Assembly: GCA_002309055.1 (NCBI GenBank)
Contig: DBWO01000046.1
Coordinates: 46,099 to 110,098, forward strand
From: Ruminococcaceae bacterium UBA1236
GTDB taxonomy: Bacteria > Bacillota > Clostridia > Oscillospirales > Acutalibacteraceae
Direction: 5' to 3'
DNA length: 64,000 bases
Shown: positions 34,402 through 42,403 of the stretch, one piece after another
Layout: the number at the start of each line of letters is the position of its first letter
Numbering within the stretch: the stretch's first letter is position 1
Notes under the pieces: generated by a model
Told to the model about the DNA's origin: nothing
Seen by the model: only the letters and a program-made list of their open reading frames with translations
The model's database searches: none
Position numbers and translations under genes: made by a program

Positions 34402-34434
34402 AGCAATACAGGGGCAGTGTTAAAACTGCCCTGT
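34402..34434 (-). terminator. Hairpin between amt-PII and the glutamate synthase operon
   Basis: On the minus strand ACAGGGCAGT / ACTGCCCCTGT (one bulge) with a 6-nt loop is followed by ATTGCTTTT. It is probably a partial terminator that lowers glt expression relative to amt. Confidence 0.6.
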
Positions 34435-34454
34435 CTGCTTTCTGTTCAGTTAAA

Positions 34455-36212
34455 TTAAATGTCGTCCTCGCCCTGCAGAGCGTCATAACCGCGCTCGCCG
34501 GTACGGACTTTGACAACATCGTCAACTTCATAAATGAATATTTTGCCGTCGCCGATATTGCCTGTGTAGAGCACACGCCGCGCGGCCTCCACAACATCCG
34601 AAACGGGCACGGCGGAAACCACCATCTCCAGTTTCATCTTCGGGCTGAGGTTAACCTCTTCAATCTCAACACCGCGGTATTTTCTGATGTTGTGACCTTT
34701 CTGTACGCCGCAGCCCATAACATTTGTAACGGTCATTCCCGTAACGCCGATTTCGTTCATGGCATCTTTGACCGCTTCAAAACGGGCGGGGTTAAAAACC
34801 ATAACTATTTTTGTGAGCTTGGGTTTGCTTCTCGCAATATAGGACTCAACCGGCACCGCTTTTTCAACCGGCTCGGCGGGCTCTATGGGGGCGCCTACAT
34901 CTTTCGTTTCGGGCAGAACCGCTTTCAGCGAGTTTGATGTGGCGAGAGCCATGGCGGGCATAAAGTCCGCATATGCGGAGGGCAGATTGTGCTCTGTCGC
35001 GTCAAGGCCCTTGATTTCTTCCTCGGCCGAAACACGAAGGCCGTGGAATTTTTTGATTGCGAAGAAAACTATAATCATAGTGACTGCTGACCAGCCGGCA
35101 ACGCTCACAAAGCCGAGCGCCTGAATGCCGAGCTGTGAGAAACCGCCGCCGTAAAAGAGACCTTTGCCGACATCGTTCGCGCCGGTTGAGAAAAGGCCTA
35201 CGGCAAAGGTGCCCCAGATGCCGTTTGCCAGGTGCACAGCGCACGCGCCGACGGGATCGTCGATGTGAAGCTTCTTGTCGATAAACTCAACCGCGAGCAC
35301 AACGATTATTCCGGAAACGGCGCCTATTATGATTGAACCGAGAGCGTCCGTGCAATCGCAGGAGGCGGTGATAGCCACAAGGCCCGCGAGCGAGGCGTTA
35401 AGGCTCATTGAAACATCGGGTTTACCGTCCTTTACCCAGGTGAATATCATTGTGACAACAGTCGCTATTGACGGCGCGAGAGTTGTTGTAAGGAAGATTG
35501 AAGCGAGCTGACCGGCGCTTTTCGCCGCCGCGCCGTTAAAGCCGTACCAGGCAAACCACAGGATGAATACGCCGAGAGCGCCCACCGTGAGGTTGTGGCC
35601 GGGAATCGCTTTGGCAATTTTTTTGCCTGTCGCCTTGTCAGTCTTGTACTTTCCTATACGGGGGCCGAGGATTGCCGCGCCTATAAACGCCGCGATACCG
35701 CCGACCATGTGAATTGCCGTTGAGCCTGCGAAATCGTGGAAGCCGAGTTTTGCGAGCCAGCCCTCGCCGTTCCACACCCAGCCTGCTTCAACGGGATAAA
35801 CCACGGCGGAGATGACCGCCGAGTAAATGCAGTAGGATGAGAATTTCGTTCTCTCCGCCATAGCGCCTGAAACTATCGTTGCCGCTGTCGCGCAGAAGAC
35901 GAGGTTGAAAACGAAGTTTGACCAGTCAAAGTGCGCGTAATCGGTGAAAACTCCGAGTGTCGGCATTCCGATAAAACCGCCGAGGCACTCCTCGCCCATC
36001 ATAAGGCCGAAGCCGAGCAGCACGAACATAACCGCGCCGATGCAGAAATCCATCAGGTTTTTCATTATGATGTTTCCCGCATTTTTAGCCCTTGTAAATC
36101 CGCTTTCCACCATAGCGAAGCCGCACTGCATAAAGAAAACCAGGGCGGCGCCTATCAGGAACCAGACATCAAAGATGCCCTGCGAAACAAGGGAGGTTGT
36201 TGTATATTCCAT
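34455..36212 (-). CDS. Ammonium transporter fused to a PII signalling domain
   Basis: 585 residues. The Amt part (about 1-405, eleven membrane helices) has FFMQCGFAMVESGFTRAKNAGN, the channel histidines in STAIHMVGGIAAFIG and DPVGACAVHLANGIWG. After a variable cytoplasmic linker, residues ~465-585 form a PII (GlnB/GlnK) domain: IVMVFNPARFEAVKDAMNEI, GCGVQKGHNIRKYRG and GNIGDGKIFIYEVDD. The T-loop reads YRGVEIEEVNLSPKMKLE, so the uridylylated Tyr of proteobacterial PII is absent. In separate systems GlnK blocks Amt when nitrogen is plentiful; here the regulator is tethered. It lies directly downstream of glnA, after a terminator. Confidence 0.93.
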   Translation of the reverse strand: MEYTTTSLVSQGIFDVWFLIGAALVFFMQCGFAMVESGFTRAKNAGNIIMKNLMDFCIGAVMFVLLGFGLMMGEECLGGFIGMPTLGVFTDYAHFDWSNFVFNLVFCATAATIVSGAMAERTKFSSYCIYSAVISAVVYPVEAGWVWNGEGWLAKLGFHDFAGSTAIHMVGGIAAFIGAAILGPRIGKYKTDKATGKKIAKAIPGHNLTVGALGVFILWFAWYGFNGAAAKSAGQLASIFLTTTLAPSIATVVTMIFTWVKDGKPDVSMSLNASLAGLVAITASCDCTDALGSIIIGAVSGIIVVLAVEFIDKKLHIDDPVGACAVHLANGIWGTFAVGLFSTGANDVGKGLFYGGGFSQLGIQALGFVSVAGWSAVTMIIVFFAIKKFHGLRVSAEEEIKGLDATEHNLPSAYADFMPAMALATSNSLKAVLPETKDVGAPIEPAEPVEKAVPVESYIARSKPKLTKIVMVFNPARFEAVKDAMNEIGVTGMTVTNVMGCGVQKGHNIRKYRGVEIEEVNLSPKMKLEMVVSAVPVSDVVEAARRVLYTGNIGDGKIFIYEVDDVVKVRTGERGYDALQGEDDI

Positions 36213-36232
36213 TTCTTTCCTCCAAAAATCTT

Positions 36233-36274
36233 AAAAACACCGGGAATGCTCCCCGCTGAACAGAGAGCATTCCC
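36233..36274 (-). terminator. Terminator after glnA
   Basis: On the minus strand GGGAATGCTC / GAGCATTCCC, with a ~13-nt loop, is followed by GGTGTTTTTAAG. It separates glnA from amt-PII. Confidence 0.75.
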
Positions 36275-36326
36275 TGCTAAAAGGAGCCAAGCAGTGAGTT
36301 TATATGCTCATCTGCCTGAAAGCAAA

Positions 36327-37670
36327 TTAATAGTTAATCATATATTTATCAATTTCCCACTGGCTTACCTTTGTTCTGTACTCATCCCACTCGGCCTTCT
36401 TGCCGCTGATGTAGTTCTTGAAGGCCTGCTCGCCTATGACGGAAGCGACAAAGCTGTCATCCTCGGCCGCCTGAATTGCTTCTTCAAGTGTGCCGGGCAG
36501 GCAGTCGATGCCCTTCTGTGCAAGCTCTTTTTCGGTAAGAACAAACACGTTTTCATCGCAGGAGGGCTTGGGCGTGAGGCCTCTCTTGATGCCGTCAAGG
36601 CCTGCGGCAAGGCAAAGCGCCATTTCAAGATAGGGGTTGCAGGTCGGGTCGGGGCATCTGAGCTCAACTCTGGTTCCCTTGCCTCTGCTCGCGGGTATTC
36701 TGATAAGGCAGGAGCGGTTTGAGGTGCTCCACACAAGGTAACTGGGAGCTTCGTAGCCGGGAACGAGTCTCTTATAAGAGTTTACGGTGGGGTTTGAGAA
36801 AACGGCTATGCCCTTGATATGCTCCATAATGCCGGCGATAAATGAATAAGCTTCTTTTGAAAGACCGAGGTCGCCTTCGGGGTCATCAAAAATGTTTTTG
36901 CCCGTGTTCACATCATAAAGGCTCATATTGGTGTGCATGCCCGAGCCGTTGATGCCGTAAATGGGTTTAGGCATAAAGGTCGCGTGAAGGCCGTGCTTTG
37001 TGGCATAAGTCTTTACAACGTGCTTGAAAGTCATAACTCTGTCCGCGGTGAGAAGGCCGTCGCCGAACTGGAAGTCTATCTCGTGCTGACCTTCGGCAAC
37101 CTCGTGATGAGAAGCCTCAATCGTGTAGCCCATATCTTCAAGCGCAAGGCAGATGTCGCGGCGGCAGTTTTCGCCGTGGTCGATGGGGTTCAGGTCAAAG
37201 TATCCTGCTTCGTCGCCCGTTTCAAGGGTGGGCTTGCCTTTTTCATCAAGCTTGAAAAGGAAGAATTCGCACTCGGGGCCCACATTGAAGCCGTAGCCGA
37301 GTTTTTTCGCCTCATCCATCACTCTGATAAGGATGTTTCTGGGGTCGCCCTCAAACGGGGTTTTGTTATCCGATTTATATACGGAGCAGATGAGCCTGCC
37401 CGTCTGAATCTGCTGATGCTTTCTCCAGGGGACTATCGCCCAGGTGTCGTAATCCGGGTGAAGATACATATCGCTCTCATCAATTCTTGCGAAACCGTCA
37501 ACGGACGAGCCGTCAAACATTATTTCGTTGTCAAGCGCCTTTTCAAGCTGCGACACGGTGATTGCCACATTTTTCATAATGCCGAAAAGGTCCGTAAACT
37601 GAAGTCTTACGAATTCAACGCCGTTTTCCTTTGCGCTCTTGAGTATGTCTTCTTTTGTGAGTCTGCTCAT
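36327..37670 (-). CDS. glnA: Glutamine synthetase type I
   Basis: 447 residues, the usual length for the short (alpha) class I enzymes of Bacillota. Motifs are VEFVRLQFTDLFGIMKN, FDGSSVDGFARIDESDMYL, the metal-binding VGPECEFFLF and HHEVAEGQHEIDFQF, the ATP-site KPIYGINGSGMHTNMSL and RIPASRGKGTRVELRCPDP. It makes glutamine from glutamate, ammonia and ATP. The start is supported by AAGGAGG. An unusual leader lies upstream (37695-37977): consensus promoter, immediate terminator-like hairpin, second hairpin and a short reading frame. That suggests expression control by transcript termination and/or translation. A second, unrelated type III enzyme is encoded at 58993. Confidence 0.97.
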   Translation of the reverse strand: MSRLTKEDILKSAKENGVEFVRLQFTDLFGIMKNVAITVSQLEKALDNEIMFDGSSVDGFARIDESDMYLHPDYDTWAIVPWRKHQQIQTGRLICSVYKSDNKTPFEGDPRNILIRVMDEAKKLGYGFNVGPECEFFLFKLDEKGKPTLETGDEAGYFDLNPIDHGENCRRDICLALEDMGYTIEASHHEVAEGQHEIDFQFGDGLLTADRVMTFKHVVKTYATKHGLHATFMPKPIYGINGSGMHTNMSLYDVNTGKNIFDDPEGDLGLSKEAYSFIAGIMEHIKGIAVFSNPTVNSYKRLVPGYEAPSYLVWSTSNRSCLIRIPASRGKGTRVELRCPDPTCNPYLEMALCLAAGLDGIKRGLTPKPSCDENVFVLTEKELAQKGIDCLPGTLEEAIQAAEDDSFVASVIGEQAFKNYISGKKAEWDEYRTKVSQWEIDKYMINY

Positions 37671-37694
37671 TTTATTTTCCTCCTTGAATATATG

Positions 37695-37811
37695 TTAATG
37701 ATTTCTTACGAATGCGGATGTATCTGAATAATTATTATTACCGGGGCCTTCCCGCTTTTCCGGCGCATTTAAGCCGGAGCTCTCCGCTTTCATATTTTCA
37801 AGCCTGCCCAC
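37695..37811 (-). CDS. Short leader reading frame upstream of glnA (38 codons)
   Basis: A very strong AAGGAGGG site on the minus strand (37825-37818) is followed by three candidate starts. ATG at 37817 is only 1 nt away and GTG at 37811 in the same frame is 7 nt away. ATG at 37813, in another frame, is 5 nt away and gives only a 7-residue peptide. From GTG the product has 38 residues and ends at 37695, 24 nt before the glnA ATG. It is hydrophilic and unrecognised. It could be a leader peptide whose translation affects glnA, or a small effector of glutamine synthetase. Real translation is unproven. Confidence 0.35.
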   Translation of the reverse strand: MGRLENMKAESSGLNAPEKREGPGNNNYSDTSAFVRNH

Positions 37812-37836
37812 ATACATCCCTCCTTAAAACGCAGAA

Positions 37837-37868
37837 GGCGCCTCTTGTGCCGCTGCACAAAAGACGCC
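37837..37868 (-). other. Stable hairpin in the glnA leader
   Basis: A 14-bp stem GGCGTCTTTTGTGC / GCACAAGAGGCGCC (two G-U pairs) with a 4-nt loop lies between the terminator-like hairpin and the AAGGAGGG site. It is not followed by a T-run. Confidence 0.6.
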
Positions 37869-37896
37869 GTTGTCCGTTTGGTAAAATATAAACAAC

Positions 37897-37932
37897 AAAA
37901 AAGAGGGGCCTCCGCCCGAAGCGGAGACCCCT
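37897..37932 (-). terminator. Terminator-like hairpin just downstream of the glnA promoter
   Basis: On the minus strand a 12-bp stem AGGGGTCTCCGC / GCGGAGGCCCCT (one G-U) with a 5-nt loop is followed by CTTTTTT. It starts roughly 10 nt after the predicted transcription start, so it either attenuates glnA or also terminates read-through from the lipoprotein gene at 38056. Confidence 0.8.
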
Positions 37933-37948
37933 TTGTCCTGTTGCAATT

Positions 37949-37977
37949 AGACTACAACAAATTCATTCTGTTGTCAA
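37949..37977 (-). promoter_or_regulatory. Promoter of glnA
   Basis: On the minus strand a perfect TTGACA (37977-37972), a 17-bp spacer and TAGTCT (37954-37949). Confidence 0.65.
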
Positions 37978-38055
37978 TACGGGAGCTGAATTTTTATTAA
38001 TGTTGCTCACAGTTATTCAACTTTTGCCCTGTGTTTTTACAAACGGAACAAAAAA

Positions 38056-39546
38056 TCAGGTGTAAAACTTGATAAGATTGCCCGCTGAGCTGTTATTATA
38101 CTTAACAGTGTTTCTGCCCGTTATCTTCCTGATGCAGTCCGAAAGGCGGGATAAATCATTCATCGCGGCCTTATATGTCTCGGCGTTGGTGAATTTGAGG
38201 AAGATGACCTTGTTATCCTTCTGCTTGTCGATTATCGCGGCTGCTGTGTCGTAGTCGTATGAATCCATTTCACATCCGATATGCTTAAAGAAACTGAGCG
38301 ATTCGGAGGTCGCGTCGGGGTAGGCGTAAAGTGTGTCAAATTTGTGATCCTTTGACATACGGCTCTTGGGTATGCAGAAATATTCGTAGCTTGTGCCCGA
38401 GCCGTCGCCGTCATCCCATGTGACATCCATATAGTAATATTCGCCGCCGACTTTTATGATATTCCAGGCGTGATTCTGCCCCTGGCTCTTGCCGGTTACC
38501 TGACCGCACTCATAACCGAGCTCGTGCATGATATAGACAAACGCGTTTGCGTAGCCGTCGCACACGGCCCTGCCGTTTATGAGAGCGCCGTAGGCGCAGT
38601 GAGCGAGCTGATAATCCGGGCCCGTGAGAGAGCCGAAATAGGAGGCGGTATTGTATTTAGCGTTATCGCAAAGATAATCGTGAACATATTTTATGCGGTC
38701 GAAGTCGCTTGAATACGCGCCTGCCGCCGAAGCGACCTGCTTCGCCTTAGCGGCGAGAGTACTCTCGTATTCACTGCCGTTGCCCGAGCCGCAGAAGCTG
38801 CAGAGATTCACCTTGGCTGTGTAGCTTGTGTAGCCTTCGGCGTTTGAGTATTTGACGGAGAAGGAGCGGTCAAAGCGGCAGTATTCGGGGAAGTCGTAGC
38901 AGAAGCCGTATATTGCTCTCTCGAGCTCGTCCATAATGAAATCGGCTTCGGGCACCCTCATTGAGAAGGTGTTGCCGCCCGAAGCGGCCGAGTTGTAAAG
39001 TGTGCTGTAAGCCTCTCTTTCGCGGGAGTTCAGAAGCGTGTAGCAGAAACGGTTTTTGAAGGACGAGGTTATTGCCGCCTTCTTTGTTGTGGCGGGCGCC
39101 GCCGTTGTCGCTTTTGTTGCAGCAGCGGTTGTTGACGTAACATTAACCCGTGTCGCCCCGGATTTTGTCGTGGTCACGGCTTTTGTCGTTGTTGTCGCGG
39201 CTTTGGTCGTCGTTGCCGCCTTTGTCGTTGCCGCGGCAGTTGTTGACGGAGCCGCAGTGGTCGCGGCCGTGGTGATGGCCGATGTGAGTTCGGCAAACGC
39301 CGTGCTTGTTTCTTCGGTTGAAGTGATTATTCCGCTGTCTTCCGTTATATCCGTAACGGTTTCATCAGCGGCTGTGAAAAACGTTTCCGTTTCGGGAATG
39401 CTTTCGGGTGATATCGTTTCGCTCTGCTCTCCGGTTGTCTCTTTCGCCGAATCAAACGGGAAACATCCGCTCAGCCCGAAGGCGAGCGCAAAAACGGTTA
39501 TGAGTGCCGCCGCGGCGCGCAGTGTTTTATTTTTATATAACCTCAT
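38056..39546 (-). CDS. Transglutaminase-like lipoprotein with Thr/Ala-rich linker
   Basis: 496 residues. Lipoprotein signal with lipobox LSGC (Cys28), then a long Thr/Ala/Lys low-complexity linker (about 80-155; repeated TTKAATT units). A transglutaminase-like (papain-fold) domain follows (about 280-380). Its triad is visible: Cys329 in GRAVCDGYANAF, His359 in QNHAWNI and Asp374 in MDVTWDD. Such surface proteins act as peptidases or cross-linkers in cell-wall or polysaccharide contexts, rarely with known substrates. The Thr-rich linker probably lifts the domain off the membrane. It is followed by glnA leader sequences and preceded by another lipoprotein gene on the same strand. Confidence 0.88.
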   Translation of the reverse strand: MRLYKNKTLRAAAALITVFALAFGLSGCFPFDSAKETTGEQSETISPESIPETETFFTAADETVTDITEDSGIITSTEETSTAFAELTSAITTAATTAAPSTTAAATTKAATTTKAATTTTKAVTTTKSGATRVNVTSTTAAATKATTAAPATTKKAAITSSFKNRFCYTLLNSREREAYSTLYNSAASGGNTFSMRVPEADFIMDELERAIYGFCYDFPEYCRFDRSFSVKYSNAEGYTSYTAKVNLCSFCGSGNGSEYESTLAAKAKQVASAAGAYSSDFDRIKYVHDYLCDNAKYNTASYFGSLTGPDYQLAHCAYGALINGRAVCDGYANAFVYIMHELGYECGQVTGKSQGQNHAWNIIKVGGEYYYMDVTWDDGDGSGTSYEYFCIPKSRMSKDHKFDTLYAYPDATSESLSFFKHIGCEMDSYDYDTAAAIIDKQKDNKVIFLKFTNAETYKAAMNDLSRLSDCIRKITGRNTVKYNNSSAGNLIKFYT

Positions 39547-39570
39547 ATATATGCCTCCGGAAGTTCGGTA

Positions 39571-39921
39571 TCATTCGGTTTCGTAACCTTCGAGAGCGAG
39601 CATACTGTTTACGCTGCTGTAACCGACCGTTACATCGTGGGCCGGCATCGTGAATTCAATCACATATCCCTTGTCCTCTTCATAGCCGGGGTTAACCCTT
39701 TCACCGTCAACATAAAACGAATAGTCTGTGTCGGTAGCTATGAAGGGGAAATAAAGCGTTACTTTCTCGCCCTCTTTATAGGCGCTTTTCGCGCCCTTGA
39801 AATTGCTTTCCTGCCCGGCGAAATCGAGCTTGTATTTCTGTGACGAGCATGCGGAAAAGATTGTAAGCATAAGCACTCCTGTAAGAATAAGCGCGAGGGC
39901 GCGGAATAAAGCTTTTTTCAT
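39571..39921 (-). CDS. Small lipoprotein
   Basis: 116 residues from the ATG at 39921, which lies one base past the stop of the CNNM gene with GAGGAAG as ribosome site; a longer reading through that gene is rejected. Lipobox FSAC places the lipidated Cys at 25. The mature part (about 90 residues) ends with VIEFTMPAHDVTVGYSS, resembling the strand that often closes InlB-type repeat units. It probably sits on the outer membrane face. No function is known. Tight spacing to the upstream gene suggests co-transcription. Confidence 0.75.
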   Translation of the reverse strand: MKKALFRALALILTGVLMLTIFSACSSQKYKLDFAGQESNFKGAKSAYKEGEKVTLYFPFIATDTDYSFYVDGERVNPGYEEDKGYVIEFTMPAHDVTVGYSSVNSMLALEGYETE

Positions 39922-39922
39922 A

Positions 39923-41278
39923 TTATTCTTCCTCCGCTTCTTCGCGCGGCAGAATCTCAACCTTGATGTCGTCAATACGGCGGTCCTCAAGTGTGAGAAT
40001 GGTGAAATGCAGGTTTTCAAAATCAATTTCAATCGGCAGCTCGGCGCCCTCGTCGGGCAGATAGCCGAGCTTGCTGATAAGAAAGCCGGCAAGCGTGTCA
40101 TAGTCGCCTTCGGGCAGGGTAACGCCCGTAAGCTCCTCTATTTCTTCAACGGATGTAGTGCCGTCCACATTGAATGTGGTTTCGTTTATCTGCACTATAT
40201 CCTCTTCTTCATCGTCGTCATATTCATCGCGGATGTTGCCTACGATTGACTCGAGCACGTCCTCTATCGTTACTATGCCCGCTGTGCCGCCGTATTCATC
40301 AACAACCACGGCAAACTGCGTGCGGCTTTCGTTCATCTGCCTGAAAATATCAAAGCACGCCTGCGTTTCCGCCACATAGAGGGGCTTACGCATAACGCTC
40401 TCGATAGTAAGCTCCTTCGGGATTTTCTTGCCTACGTAATGGAGCAGATCCTTCGCGTAAAGCACACCGACTATGTTGTCGGGGTCGCCTTTGTAAACGG
40501 GAATTCTCGAGTAGCCGTTTTCTACGCAGAGGTCCGCGACATCCTCGAGCGAGCTTGTCACGTCAACCGCCACCATCTCGGTGCGGTGAGTCATAACATC
40601 GCCCGCGTTAAGGTCGTCAAACTCAAAGATGTTGTCTATCATCTCCGCCTGGCTGTTCTCTATAACGCCCGTTTCTTCGCCGACATCAACCATCATACGG
40701 ATTTCTTCTTCCGTCACGTTTTCTCTGTCCGCGTCGGGGTCAAATCCGAACAGGCGCACAACACCGTTTGTTGAGGCGGAGAGAAACCGCACGAAAGGCT
40801 TGGTGAGCCCCGCGAACGCAAGCAGAACGCCCACGACCCTGTAGGATATTTTTTCCGGTATCTGCATTGCTATCCTTTTGGGGGCGAGCTCGCCGAGAAC
40901 AAGTGAAAAATATGAAATAATGATTGTGATAACGATAACCGAAAGGGCGCTTATAAGCCCCGCCGAAACCGACGGCCATCTTTTCACAACCGCGTTCGTG
41001 ATCAGCGCGGCGAAAGACGCCGATGCCGACGCCGAGGTCAGAAAGCCGGCGAGAGTGACGCCTATCTGGATTGTCGAGAGAAATCTGCTCGGGTCCTGCG
41101 TCAGTTTCGCTATCTGCGCGGCTTTCTTGTCGCCTTCTTCGGCAAGTTTTTTGATTTTGCTGTCATTAAGTGAAATGATTGCTATCTCGCTCATCGCAAA
41201 AAACGCGTTTATGAGGATGAGCACAAGCAAAAGAATAAGTTTAAGCGCTATGGTCATAATAGACCCGGGGTCATCCAT
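39923..41278 (-). CDS. CNNM/CorC-family membrane protein (hemolysin-type, CBS pair)
   Basis: 451 residues. N-terminal CNNM (DUF21) transmembrane domain (about 1-190, LILINAFFAMSEIAIISLNDSKIKKL), two CBS domains (about 205-330, VMTHRTEMVAVDV and FVVVDEYGGTAGIVTIEDVLE) and the C-terminal CorC_HlyC domain (about 350-440, LPEGDYDTLAGFLISKLGYLP). Members move Mg2+ or Co2+ or modulate ion homeostasis; hemolysin names are historical. Preceded by the sugar-acid cluster and followed by the small lipoprotein gene, overlapping none. Confidence 0.92.
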   Translation of the reverse strand: MDDPGSIMTIALKLILLLVLILINAFFAMSEIAIISLNDSKIKKLAEEGDKKAAQIAKLTQDPSRFLSTIQIGVTLAGFLTSASASASFAALITNAVVKRWPSVSAGLISALSVIVITIIISYFSLVLGELAPKRIAMQIPEKISYRVVGVLLAFAGLTKPFVRFLSASTNGVVRLFGFDPDADRENVTEEEIRMMVDVGEETGVIENSQAEMIDNIFEFDDLNAGDVMTHRTEMVAVDVTSSLEDVADLCVENGYSRIPVYKGDPDNIVGVLYAKDLLHYVGKKIPKELTIESVMRKPLYVAETQACFDIFRQMNESRTQFAVVVDEYGGTAGIVTIEDVLESIVGNIRDEYDDDEEEDIVQINETTFNVDGTTSVEEIEELTGVTLPEGDYDTLAGFLISKLGYLPDEGAELPIEIDFENLHFTILTLEDRRIDDIKVEILPREEAEEE

Positions 41279-41312
41279 ACAGGATTAACTCCTTTCCGAA
41301 AATAAAAATGTG

Positions 41313-42392
41313 TTATCTCTTGACTCTCGCGTTGCCGGACCAGACACTCCATACCATGTCTTCATCCGCCGGCTGAGCGTAGTCAGTGAGAAATGTGGTT
41401 GCGAGAGCGCCGCTTGCCCAGCCGAACTGTATCCATTTTTCGCTCTCCCAGCCCTTTATAATTGCGTAGAGCAGGCCGCCCACAAAGCCGTCGCCGCCGC
41501 CTATACGGTCAAGCACTCTGATGGATCTGGGCTCAACAACCTGCCATTCGTCACCGGCAAGCATTATGGCGCCCCACTGATGCTCGTTGGCGTTTACAAC
41601 CTGCCTTAATGTGGTCGCAAAAACGCTCGCGCCGGGGTATGCCTGCCTGACTCTGCCTATCATCTCTTTGAAAGAGTCTATTTTAGCGCCGAGGTCCTTG
41701 CCGCCCGCTTCGGGGCCCTGAATGCCGAGGCAGAGCTGGAAATCTTCCTCATTGCCCACAAGGATATCCGCGTTACCTGCTATTTCCGAGAAAATCTCAG
41801 AGAGCTCCTGCTCCCTGCCCTTCCAGAAAGTAGCTCTGTAGTTAAGATCGAATGAAATGAGAGTGCCGTATTTTTTAGCGGCTCTCGCGATTTCGAGGCA
41901 GAATCTGCCCGTATCGGGTGAAAGCGCGGCAATAAGGCCGGAAAGGTGAAGAACACCTACGCCCTCCTCGCCGAATATTCTGTCAACGTCAAAGTCGGCT
42001 ATGTTAAGCGTTCTGCCCACTTCGCCCGCTCTGTCGTTTTCAACTCTGGGGCCTCTGGAGCCGCAGCCGCTGTCCGCTATATTAAACTGGTGGCGGTAGC
42101 CCCACGGGCCGCCCTTCTCAACGTCTTTACCTTCAAAGACCATGCCTCTCGCCCTTAAATCCTGCTTGATGAAAGCGGCAATCTGGCTGTCCTTGACAAA
42201 GGTGGTGAGCACCTTGACGGGAAGGCCGAGATAAGACGAGATTGAAGCTACGTTGGTTTCCGCCGAGGTAGCCTGCATTCTGAAAATGTTGCCGGAAGCA
42301 ACCGGCTGACCCTCTGCCGGGCAGATGCGAACGCCCATGCTTGTGGGCACGACCATTGCCCAGGTGTAGTTATCTCTTAATTTCAGTTCCAT
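41313..42392 (-). CDS. PfkB-family sugar kinase, probably 2-keto-3-deoxygluconate kinase
   Basis: 359 residues with the ribokinase/PfkB fold. The ATP-site motif RIGGGDGFVGGLLYA holds the catalytic Asp (GGGD where most members have GAGD). ISFDLNYRATFWKGRE and ILVGNEEDF match KDG-kinase-like proteins. The product would phosphorylate a 2-keto-3-deoxy sugar acid. It is 11 nt downstream of 6-phosphogluconate dehydrogenase, inside a cluster with a LarA-type epimerase, which favours a sugar-acid substrate. A fructokinase role cannot be excluded. Confidence 0.85.
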   Translation of the reverse strand: MELKLRDNYTWAMVVPTSMGVRICPAEGQPVASGNIFRMQATSAETNVASISSYLGLPVKVLTTFVKDSQIAAFIKQDLRARGMVFEGKDVEKGGPWGYRHQFNIADSGCGSRGPRVENDRAGEVGRTLNIADFDVDRIFGEEGVGVLHLSGLIAALSPDTGRFCLEIARAAKKYGTLISFDLNYRATFWKGREQELSEIFSEIAGNADILVGNEEDFQLCLGIQGPEAGGKDLGAKIDSFKEMIGRVRQAYPGASVFATTLRQVVNANEHQWGAIMLAGDEWQVVEPRSIRVLDRIGGGDGFVGGLLYAIIKGWESEKWIQFGWASGALATTFLTDYAQPADEDMVWSVWSGNARVKR

Positions 42393-42403
42393 TTCTTTTC
42401 TCC

